Assembly: GCF_024868665.1 (NCBI RefSeq)
Contig: NC_079898.1
Coordinates: 6,768,096 to 6,832,095 of the forward strand
Direction of reading: 5' to 3'
From: Triplophysa rosa
Lineage: Eukaryota; Chordata; Actinopteri; Cypriniformes; Nemacheilidae
Length of the DNA: 64,000 nucleotides
The notes beneath the pieces were generated by a model, which had not been told where the DNA came from, ran no database searches, and saw only the letters and a program-made list of their open reading frames with translations. Numbering within the stretch: position 1 is the stretch's first letter; the number at the start of each line of letters is the position of its first letter. Below are positions 51,676-60,693 of the stretch, one piece after another. A program made the translations under genes and the position numbers.

Positions 51676-52387
51676 CAGTTAATTGTCTCATAAATTCTTA
51701 GTTCAATCTTGCAACTGCTCCAAAAGCCTCTTAAATAACACAATGCATGGCATTACTCTGCCTGTAAGCATTTAATAAAGCTCAAGTTTGTAAGTAATTC
51801 TGTTGGTTTACTCATAATGGTTCATTAAAGAGAGATTTAGAAGGTGCACCTCTCAAAAACACACATTATAGATGTTTGATTATATTTGGAGGATAAGGAT
51901 TACTAGATAAGGGGTTTGGAATAAACACACAAACAGAGGCCTTATATAACAAACCTCTCATACTCACACAGTAATCACTTAAACTTCTCATGCACTCTCA
52001 CACTCTCTCATACACACCTTTCTACGAGGACCAACGGTATTCAGGGTTCACCTTTAGCAGATCGCACAAAACACTACTATATAAGCAAAACGCTCAACTT
52101 ATTTTTAGGGCCCTTATTTTGTGCAGTCAGTTGTTTGGTTCACCCGTCACAGCCATCAGCCTCCTGCCCTCTTGCCTCGATCACATCCAGGGGGGTATTA
52201 TTAGATTTATTATATTGGTATGAGCAGACTTCATTCAGATAGTGTTTCAACACTCCTACTCTACAACAGTTCTTTACAATCTCCTCTCACTAAATGTAAA
52301 GTCACTCCCACTGGGCACAGTCTAAGTTTCATATTTCTGTTAGTTGTTTCAGGTACCACTCCTTTCTTTTTTTAGTCAAATTCTGTT
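51676..52387. other. Proviral non-coding stretch
   Basis: About 700 bp on the sense side of env1 with many stops in all frames. No retroviral domain is recognised. Confidence 0.5.
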
Positions 52388-52534
52388 CTACCGCTCTGCA
52401 TTAATGTATATCGCTTCCTCCCAAAAGTGGTTACTAATTCCCTTAGTTTCAGACAGCACTCTTGCTAGGGTCTGTATTCTAGCCTGAAAGGCTTCACATC
52501 GTTCATATTTGAGACCCGGCCCTTCTTCAGCCAT
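52388..52534 (-). CDS. Small proviral ORF, possible truncated gag start
   Basis: A 48-aa ATG frame starting MAEEGPGLKYERCEAF and ending in ...YINAER before TAG. It is helical-looking, with no stop or low complexity. It is the first sizeable clean frame after the leader in sense direction, where gag normally starts. It could be the stub left by a gag-pol deletion, a short leader peptide or chance. Confidence 0.35.
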   Translation of the reverse strand: MAEEGPGLKYERCEAFQARIQTLARVLSETKGISNHFWEEAIYINAER

Positions 52535-52559
52535 GCAAATGGTAACTCAGTGAACTGAA

Positions 52560-53560
52560 ACAAAACAAAATAAGGCAAAAATCACTAATGGGGAAATTAA
52601 TCTCAATCTTGAAATTCATATATTATTTCATAATCACAAATCAATAATGGGAACATAGTTTCAAAATTATCAATCCCAAATAATCAATCTTTCATCATCA
52701 ATAGATGAAAAGAAATCTCAAAACTTTAAAATAGATCATTAAATGAACTTAAACAAAAAAGGAAAGTAATAAAAATCTCAGATCTTTGAACTTGTAAACA
52801 GTTTTTCAATAACTTGAGACAGAGCCAAACAAAAATCAAAACTTCAAAGTTATAATCAGTAGCTTCAAAAAATTGAAACAATAAGATATTAAAAAAGCTT
52901 CAAGGCCAAAAGCCAAAAACCAATAACTCAATAAGTAAAACAATAATTAAATCAAATGAGAGTCTTGACTTCAAGATTCAAAAGTCAATATATCTTAAAA
53001 AATAAAAATAAAAACTCCAAAAGTTCATTATACTGAAATAATAAAACAATAAAATAAAATCTCTAAAACTCCAAAGTTAAAATCAATGATTCAATCTAAA
53101 ATATTAAAAGAAAGAAAAATGTCTCAACCTTCAATTGTAAAAATCAATAAACTAAAAATAAACCAAAAGTGAAACAATAAAGTAAAGGTTTACTATTGGG
53201 GAAGGGAGATTTCAAAGCATGGGTCTGAATAGTTTATTTATGTAAATCAGTTGTAAAAAAGAAAAGTCTTAAAAACAAAAAACTTAACCAATAAAGAAAA
53301 AGTTTCAAAATAAACTCTAAACTACTCTCATATAAAAATAAAAATCTGCTAACATATCCTCTTAGGCCACATAACACCTATTTTTGTTATGGTCTCTTTC
53401 TAATATATAAGATCAGTCTTCTGTATTTGTCTCCATAATATAATCTTTTATTGAAAGCCAGCTTTCTCAAAAATTCTTATAACAGTATTTAAACTCATTT
53501 TTTAAACTAAAATATTATTTCAGAGAATGAGTAATAGATATTTGTATTTTATTCATTTTA
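52560..53560. other. A-rich (sense T-rich) low-complexity stretch in the provirus
   Basis: About 1 kb built from variations of TCAAAA, AATAAA and CAATAA motifs on the plus strand. No open frame of note. It occupies the place where gag would be expected. Confidence 0.6.
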
Positions 53561-53777
53561 GTTTCCTACTGTCTCCCTAGATCTTCAGTTTTTCATGCAT
53601 GATTTCTCACAGACACACAATTGCTACTTTTTTCTGGGCGTATGGCCAATAAGCCCCCACCTTCTCCTCTCTCAGTTCTTTTCCAGCTTTTCTGATACAC
53701 AGACACTTACACAGACAATTTAGACAGACAAGACACAGATTTCACTTCTTATGCGCATCTATAGGCCTCACATCTTA

Positions 53778-54135
53778 TGGAATAAATATCTCACTGCTCA
53801 CTGCTGGCAGTCTCACCGCACACATGCAGGCGGTCTCCGCACACATGCAGGCGGAATAAATATCTTACTGCTCACAGCAGGCAGTTTCACCGCGCACATG
53901 CAGGCGGTCTCCGCACACATGCAGGCGGAATAAATATCTTACTGCTCACAGCAGGCAGTTTCACCGCGCACATGCAGGCGGTCTCCGCACACATGCAGGC
54001 GGAATAAATATCTTACTGCTCACATGCAGGCAGTTTCACCGCTCACATGCAGGTGGTCTCCGCTCACATGCAGGTGGTCTCCGCACACATGCAGGCGGAA
54101 TAAATATCTTACTGCTCATAGCAGGCAGTTTCACA
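53778..54135 (-). repeat. ~74-bp tandem repeats in the proviral leader
   Basis: Several copies of a unit containing GGAATAAATATCTTACTGCT, GCAGGCAGTTTCACCG and repeated CACATGCAGGCGGTCTCCG. The inner CACATGCAGG(C/T)GG motif is itself repeated twice per unit, with extra copies at 54030-54090. It lies between the primer binding site/splice donor and the first ORFs. Confidence 0.85.
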
Positions 54136-54344
54136 GTCCCCTCTTGGGACAAACTAAATCTACAGGCAGTATCTTACTGCATATTCATTCATCCATCCAT
54201 TCCATTCATACCCATTTCGTTGAAACCTGATACCCTCCTGCAATTAAATTGTTCTTTTGACTGGAGAAGCTTTTATAGACATCAACCACACCCAGTACTC
54301 ACCTCCAGCAGACCACACAGATGTTAAATTTAAACTATAAGCAA

Positions 54345-54365
54345 AAGTATGCTCACCTAGAATGC
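54345..54365 (-). promoter_or_regulatory. Proviral major splice donor
   Basis: The sense strand reads CTAG|GTGAGC with the cut between 54357 and 54356, about 80 bp downstream of the primer binding site. This is the usual place for the leader donor from which env and accessory mRNAs are spliced. Confidence 0.6.
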
Positions 54366-54435
54366 GCGCTTGATCTGTGTAGTCAGCCGGGTGGCGTGCC
54401 CTCAGGTGCAGTCAGATGTCTTCAGCCTCTTTCCA

Positions 54436-54453
54436 GTCCCTGTTCGGGCGCCA
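54436..54453 (-). other. Primer binding site, tRNA-Lys3 type
   Basis: The sense strand reads TGGCGCCCGAACAGGGAC, a full 18-nt complement of the tRNA-Lys3 3' end as used by lentiviruses. It lies 5 bp after the 5' LTR. It fixes the orientation of the element and its retroviral nature. Confidence 0.92.
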
Positions 54454-54458
54454 AAATA

Positions 54459-55414
54459 TGATGTGGTAAAAGTCGATCTTGAAGATCAAAAAATCTCTCA
54501 GACAAAGAAGGTTCAGTTAACTTTATTTGATCAGGCCAAACAAAGTGAGATGTCCCAAGTCATCTGAAAACCAAGTGTTTTCCAGCCTATAGTTATAGTG
54601 AACCTTAGGAAAGGAGGTTCTTTCCTAAACCAATCAGGTAAATTCCCTTTATCTTTTATTTTTATTATCCAATCATTCTTGTCTGCCAGTATTATCTTCT
54701 GGCAACAAGGTTTGTATCTAATGGTGGAATATGGACCTTTACTTGTTTTTTAAAAATGAATTTTGCTGTTGGTACCAGTTTTCGGGCCACAAAATGAACA
54801 ACATGTTCGACCTTCTGAACATCTGAACTTTATCCAGCCACGGCGTCAAGCAGATCTCAAAGACATCAATATGTTCGACCTTCTGAACTTTATCCAGCCA
54901 CGGCGTCAAACAGATCTCAAAGACATCAATATTTTCTACCTTCTGAACCTTATCCAGCCACGGCGTCAAACAGATCTCAAAGACATCAATATTTTCTACC
55001 TTCTGAATCTTATCCAGCCACGGCGTCAAAAAGATCTCAAAGACATCACTGAATTTTATATTACTGAAATCTGTTCTATACTTGGTTATAATGATTAAAA
55101 TATACCTATATGTTCAAACATCACTCAAACAATGCTTAAGTATACTGATTATGTCATTAAATCATGAAATCATCTTCATATATTCAGTAACACTCAATCC
55201 TTGGTCTGATTCTTAACACACCTCCTTAATATCATTCCTATGAATACTTCTTAAAGGTGGGGTGTACAACAGTTCCCAAAAATGCAATTGCATCAAAAAA
55301 TGATCATTAACACATCTCCTTAATATCATTCCTCTGAATACTTCTTAAAGGTGGAGTGTGCAACAGTTCCCAAAAATGTAATTGCATCAAAAATGATCAG
55401 ATTTATGCACAATA
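54459..55414 (-). repeat. 5' LTR of the provirus
   Basis: The partner of 45373-46186. It carries four 60-bp direct repeats (about 54810-55045) instead of three, and near its sense start a duplication of about 100 bp (55207-55300 against 55311-55400, sharing AATACTTCTTAAAGGTGG). Sense AATAAA lies at about 54524-54529. The repeats sit in the U3-like part and resemble enhancer repeats of other retroviruses. Confidence 0.88.
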
Positions 55415-56215
55415 ATGACGGGATAATATCTAAAGGGGGTTGGAGGTAATTTTGGGACAGGATCTGTTTTTCCTACCTGTCACGTTTCTACCCCGTTAAA
55501 CTTATGCATGGATGCATATGTAGCCAGAAACAATAAGTTTGATCCCTGCTCACAAGCAACACTGTTTGTCTCATCGAGCATTTATTCATATTTACAGAGA
55601 CATGCAAAACTGTCAAGGCCACACACTACATGTTACACATGACAGGATTATATTTAAAGCAGGTTGGAGGTAATTTTGGGACAGGATCTGTTTTTCATAA
55701 CTGTCACGTTTCTACCCCCCTGTTAAACGTATTGCATGGATGCATATATTGCCAGAAACAATTCGTTTGATGCATGCTCACAAGCAACACTGTATGCCTC
55801 ATAAAGCAATCATACATATTTACACAGATATGCTAAAATTCCAAGCCCACGCACACTACATGTTACACATGACAGGATAATATTTGAAAGGGTTTGGAAA
55901 AATTTAGGGGCAGGATCTGCAACGTTTCTACCTTGCCTGCCTTCACATTGCTTCGGTTTGGGATAGGCAGGTTGGTGGTTTAAAGCCCTGTCCACCTTCT
56001 TACTTCTCATTGAACACAGGAGGACCCCTATGTGACAGCAGTATTCTCAAAACGGGTGTAGTAGTTAGTGCTTTGGGCATGACATTGGCAGGTAGGTGGT
56101 TTGAAGTCCCGGTCCTCTTTGACTTTGTTTCTCATTGAACATAGGAGAAACTCCCCTCACAGCAACATTCTTAGTTGTCATGAATGCACATATAGTGAAA
56201 AACAATAAGTTTGAT
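55415..56215. repeat. tRNA-like SINE cluster, right side of the provirus
   Basis: Continuation of the 41546-45368 cluster: ACGGGATAATATCTAAAGGG and following sequence match 42053 onward, and a tRNA-like unit with GTGTAGTAGTTAGTGC lies at 56055-56115. Confidence 0.7.
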
Positions 56216-56524
56216 CNTGTGTGTGTGTGTGTGTGTGTGTGCGCGTGCTTGTCTGTGTGTGTGTGTGTGTGTGTGTGCGTGCTTGCATGTGTGTGTGCGC
56301 ATCCGTGTGTGTGTCTATGTCTATGCGTGTTAGCAAGTGTGCATATTGTCTGTGTGGAATGTTTTGTATATGGGTATGTCTGTCTTCTGTGTTTTCACCT
56401 TTTTCTTGTTTTTACAGGTACAACTTTAATTGTTTTGCTTATAGTCAATATGTCTCATGTACAGCTGCTTTGTAACAATGAAAATTGTAAAAAGCGCTAT
56501 ATAAATAAATAAAATAAATAAATG
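56216..56524 (+). repeat. TG microsatellite plus LINE 3' tail, second copy
   Basis: Near-copy of 43240-43545: an imperfect (TG)n, then ACAGCTGCTTTGTAACAATG, AAAGCGCTATATAAATAAAT and a short tail. It includes one N at 56217. Confidence 0.75.
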
Positions 56525-57110
56525 ATGCATAATGTCAATGTCCTAGTTGAAAGGAAAGTACAGAGAAAGGGGGTCTCAAACGTGAATGGATTTTTGTGCA
56601 AACCTGTTGCCAAGAACCGAAGTGTAACAGAAAGCCTGTCCTTGGGGCTAATGGCTTTTCTAAGATGGGTTTCCTTCTTTGTAATGTGTGGAGCCACTTT
56701 CTCCAAGAGGAAATGAAAGTCCTCCACAGGCATTCTTAGAAGGTCCCGAAAGCCCTTCTAATCATCCATCTACATTAAAGGAGGCATGAATTAAAATCAC
56801 AATTTTAACCCAAGCTTTTGTTATATAAGAGGGAATCGTATTTACGCGAACATCATGTAAGTGTCAGAACTTAAAACGCCCTTGTAACTGAGATTACATC
56901 TGTTATTTTGACACCAGGCCCAGAGAACGCTAGGTTCTGGAATGCACCTATCTATGAAGACATTGGTAGGTAGAACACCGCCTACACAGAAAAAATATCA
57001 ATGACTACTTCTCTAGCCCCGCCCACTGGTTCGCGTATGACAATTCTGAAGTAACACAAGTGGCGCAGAACCAGATAGAGCGAGCAAGCAATAAACAAAC
57101 AAGTAGTTAA
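56525..57110. other. Intergenic, nothing recognised
   Basis: Short open frames only. The sequence before the THAP fragment contains no convincing start codon or promoter for it. Confidence 0.4.
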
Positions 57111-57112
57111 AG

Positions 57113-57400
57113 ATAGATAAATATTGTGCCATCCCTGGTTGTGGAAGAATACAGTCGCTGCATTAACCTTCCTTCGGATTCCGATATTAGGAATGCGTGG
57201 TTAAAGTTTATTTTTAAAGACGTTCCAGCTCACGTGGAAAAAACATGGAGCGTTTGTTCGTTTCATTTCTCCGAGGATTCCTTCGTGAACAAGGCACAGA
57301 TCGACACTGGATTTGTGGAGAGACTAAAATTAAAAAGCAGTGCTGTGCAGTCAATATTGGATCCGATAGGAATGGCGCAGCAATCTTATGTGAGTAAAAC
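57113..57400 (+). pseudogene. THAP-domain (C2CH zinc finger) fragment with frameshift
   Basis: THAP domains bind DNA through a C-x2-4-C-x35-50-C-x2-H zinc site. Here CAIPGC (57125) opens the domain in one frame and SDIRNAWLKFIFKDVP...TWSVCSFHF supplies the second half, including CSFH, in the +1 frame. The shift is near 57160, where the first frame meets TAA. SSAVQSI sits where the family's AVPxI box is expected. A donor-like GTGAGT follows at about 57391. No ATG precedes the domain in frame. It may come from a host thap gene or from a THAP-bearing transposon (P or Kolobok type). Confidence 0.7.
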
Positions 57401-57470
57401 ATTTTTGTACTATGCATCACTATTGCTTTGTTAGAGATCGCTTGATATGCCCTGAGTACTATTCGCACGG

Positions 57471-57907
57471 GATTAGTGTTACTTGAGGACCTCTAGTCAT
57501 TTGTATTAATATCAGAGGTTGTCTGTGATCTTAAGCCCGTGCGAATCGGAATCTCTATATAATTTTTCAAGGTTTTAGCCACCATTTGCGAATAATGGAG
57601 GCTGTTTTGGTATTATTTCGGGTGCTGGGTGATATCCATAAGTTACCGGGAGTCTCCCATTTGTTTGTTTATCATGGAAACTCTCTTAACATTTGAGAGC
57701 CGAGATCGCGGTGATCTTTTGTCTGGTTCGCGATCACGGGTCTCAAATGCTGGCAGGTACGGTCATATATCATTAAACACAATACAACTATAGGTCAGTA
57801 AATTTGAGTAAAATCATCCCGTGCGAATGCGTCACAAGAGATACTGATGTGGGGAGGTAATTTATAAATCACCCGAGGTCCCCAGATAATGCTAATCTCG
57901 TGCGAAT
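57471..57907. mobile_element. TIR element with repeated CCCGTGCGAAT motif
   Basis: The outer ends are inverted: ATTCGCACGGGATTAG at the left and CTAATCTCGTGCGAAT at the right, extending inward to GAGGACCTC/GAGGTCCCC. Two further direct copies of CCCGTGCGAAT lie at 57536-57546 and 57818-57828. A second inverted pair (GAGCCGAGATCGCGGTGATC against GATCACGGGTCTC) is central. 437 bp, non-coding. No target duplication is obvious. Confidence 0.7.
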
Positions 57908-58907
57908 GGTGCTAATGTCTAACCCAACGTTACGTCTCTAATCAAATTCACAGGAGGCTTCAACTAAGTTTACTACGTAAACTGCTATCCAATCAAAGCA
58001 GTGGGCGTTTACTTCCAAGACTTCTATGCGGCACGCCCATTAAAATCGAGCGTTTGTAGAGCTGGCCTAAAAACCCGGGTAGAAAATAAGCTATATCATT
58101 TATTGATTTTGATGCTTTTGAATGTATAAACCACGTAAACCATTGCATAAAGCAAGCATGGCGCAGACTTTTGGAACTTGTCAAGAGTGCGCAAGAACTA
58201 AAGGGACGATTTGACTGTTTAAATGGTAAGATGCTTTATTGCATTCCTCTTTTACATGCAGTAAATAAAGTAACTTTATTGGTAGTGCTTTGGTAATGTA
58301 CGTGCTTGTATTGCCGCTTGTAAAAAAATATTCATTATCGAGTAGTTTTAAAAATAGTTTTGAGGCGAGATCTGATCTAGTATTGTATGGCATAGCATCA
58401 GTGTTGTGCAAGTTACTTCCAAACTGTAATACATTACAGATTACTTGTTACTGTTATTTAAAAGTAATCCCTTTCCTTACAATATTACTGTCTCATTACT
58501 GTCCTGTCTCCTGTATTACTTTTGAGTTACTTTCACCAAAATAACTACAGAAGTAGAACTTAACATTCTAAAATCTGACAAATGTCTTGACAAATGGCAA
58601 AAATATTTTGTATTTTGAAAATACAAAAATACAATCAACCTCTTTATTAGACTGCTGATTTCTTGAATTAACTAGGCTATACAAAAATAAATACAAAACA
58701 ATACTAAGATTAAACACATTTAAATACAAAATACATTTAATTCTTGTTCAAAGGTATTTAAATACAAAATAGTCCCATCCCATCACTGAACTAGATTATA
58801 TAGAATTCTAGATAGTCATCATGTAAATGTTAGTTTACCTTGTCATTGCTGCTGGTTACAGGGATCTTGCTAACTAGCTTCCTGAAAGCAGCCCAATGAC
58901 CAAAACC
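57908..58907. other. Intergenic with a decayed hAT-type MITE
   Basis: At about 58395-58560, GTGTTGTGCAAGTTACTTCC, ATTACTTGTTACTG and AAAGTAATCCCTTTCC resemble a decayed relative of the 26291-26673 MITE. The rest shows no supported gene. Confidence 0.4.
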
Positions 58908-59446
58908 CATGTGACAGCAGAATTCTCAAAACTGGTGTAGTAGTGCTTTGGGCTTGAGATGGGCAGGTTGATGGTTTGAAGCTCTGGCCCCCTTCCTTTT
59001 TTCTTGTTGAGCACAGGGGAACCTCGTCTGACAGCATCGTTCTTAAAATACGTTTTCCTGCTTTGAAAGATTAAATGATATGAACCTTAAACTCTAAGAA
59101 CCTTCTTGTGTTGGTTTTGAAAGTCGGCAGTGCAAGTTTGAGACAAGTAGGGACTTTCTATCTCATGGAACACAGGTGGAACAGTTGTGACAGGAGAATT
59201 CTCAGCTGTGAGAGACAGTTTCCCTGCAATAGCTGGCAAATATTACGCTGGATGAGCTTCACTTTCAGGCAGAGTCTTACAGCAGTCCAACTGGTGTAGT
59301 GGTTAGTGCTTTGGGTTTGACATTGGCAGGTTGGTGGTTTGAAGCCCCGGTCCTCTTTGACTTTGTTTCTCATTGAACATAGGGGAACCTCCCCTGACAG
59401 CAACATTCTTAGTTGTCATGGATGCACATATAGTGAAAAACAAATA
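58908..59446. repeat. tRNA-like SINE cluster, third block
   Basis: Two tRNA-like units (58931-58992 and 59290-59353). The second has the best A-box (GGTGTAGTGGTTAGTGC) and B-box-like (GGTTTGAAGCCCCGGTCC) of the window. It ends at the Tc1 insertion. Confidence 0.7.
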
Positions 59447-60296
59447 CAACCCGATTCCAAAAAAGTTGGGACACTGTACAAATTGTGAATAAAAACAGAA
59501 TGCAATGATGTTGAAGTTTCAAATTTCAATATTTTATTCAGAATACAACATAGATGACATATCAAATGTTTAAACTGAGAGAATGTATCATTTTAAGGGA
59601 AAAATAAGTTGATTTTAAATTTCATGGCATCAACACATCTCAAAAAAGTTGGGACAAGGCCATGTTTACCACTGTGTGGCATCCCCTCTTCTTTTTATAA
59701 CAGTCTGCAAACGTCTGGGGACTGAGGAGACAAGTTGCTCAAGTTTAGGAATAGGAATGTTGTCCCATTCTTGTCTAATACAGGCTTCTAGTTGCTCGAC
59801 TGTCTTAGGTCTTCTTTGTCGCATCTTCCTCTTTATGATGCGCCAAATGTTTTCTATGGGTGAAAGATCTGGACTGCAGGCTGGCCATTTCAGTACCCGG
59901 ATCCTTCTTCTACGCAGCCATGATGTTGTAATTGATGCAGTATGTGGTCTGGCATTGTCATGTTGGAAAATGCAAGGTCTTCCCTGAAAGAGACGACGTC
60001 TGGATGGGAGCATATGTTGTTCTAGAACTTGGATATACCTTTCAGCATTGATGGTGCCTTTCCAGATGTGTAAGCTGCCCATGCCACACGCACTCATGCA
60101 ACCCCATACCATCAGAGATGCAGGCTTCTGAACTGAGCGCTGATAACAACTTGGGTTGTCCTTGTCCTCTTTAGTCCGGATGACATGGCGTCCCAGTTTT
60201 CCAAAAAGAACTTCAAATTTTGATTCGTCTGACCACAGAACAGTTTTCCACTTTGCCACAGTCCATTTTAAATGAGCCTTGGCCCAGAGAAAACGC
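59445..60296 (-). mobile_element. Tc1/mariner transposon, 3' half
   Basis: Starts at a TA (59445-59446) with CAACCCGATTCCAAAAAAGT. The minus-strand frame 59666-60296 encodes the C-terminal ~210 residues of a transposase: WSDES (first Asp), QHDNARPHT (second Asp) and [11 protein letters not shown] (Glu), with 34 residues between the last two, i.e. DD34E. This part has no stop. The N-terminal helix-turn-helix half lies in or beyond the assembly gap, so intactness cannot be judged. Confidence 0.9.
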
Positions 60297-60396
60297 NNNN
60301 NNNNNNNNNNNNNNNNNNNNNNNNNNNNNNNNNNNNNNNNNNNNNNNNNNNNNNNNNNNNNNNNNNNNNNNNNNNNNNNNNNNNNNNNNNNNNNNN
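60297..60396. other. Assembly gap (100 N)
   Basis: A run of exactly 100 N, a placeholder of unknown true length. It interrupts the Tc1 element; the sequence after it is unrelated to Tc1. Confidence 0.98.
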
Positions 60397-60693
60397 AAAG
60401 CAAGCTAACACGCTATTGCTATGCTAACGGCGTTAAGTTAACTATCACTTTTGGTTTAGACTCTTCCAAGTAAATAACAGGAACAGGGTTATTGAGATAT
60501 CAGGATAAGTTAGCAACGACAATAATAATTAACGATAATAAAATACACTAATATTAGAGCTAAGTGGTAAGTGCACTGATACAAACAAGCTGCCGGCAGC
60601 GATGCAGGAAACAGGAAGCAGGAAACAGGAAGCAGGACGTCCAGAACAACCAGGTCTCGAGAGTGTGCCAAAACGAGCCAGTTGTCGAGATAG
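60397..60693. other. Unassigned DNA after the gap
   Basis: Contains a short GGAAACAGGAAGCA repeat (about 60607-60635). No gene or known element is recognised. Confidence 0.4.

Larger units (their letters stand above)
45369..55418 (-). mobile_element. Endogenous retrovirus with two env-like genes, no visible gag-pol
   Basis: A provirus on the minus strand lies between ATGA target duplications (45369-45372 and 55415-55418). In sense order: 5' LTR (54459-55414), primer binding site, splice donor, tandem-repeat leader, AT-rich stretch, env1 (broken), two accessory ORFs, env2 (intact frame), polypurine tract, 3' LTR (45373-46186). The empty site is readable from a sister repeat at 42050-42100, which continues across ACACATGACGGGATAATATC. 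The LTRs are very similar apart from repeat number and small indels, so insertion was probably recent. I find no capsid, protease, reverse transcriptase, RNase H or integrase motif inside. It therefore needs helper functions to move, or is a deletion derivative. Confidence 0.88.

Noticed and set aside
52560..53560. Hidden gag or pol in the AT-rich proviral stretch
   Set aside because: All frames are full of stops and no zinc-knuckle, protease or YxDD-like motif is seen.
58931..59353. Functional tRNA genes
   Set aside because: The boxes are tRNA-like, but B-boxes deviate (GGTTTGAAGCC), the acceptor stem does not close convincingly and units are repeated with flanking SINE sequence.
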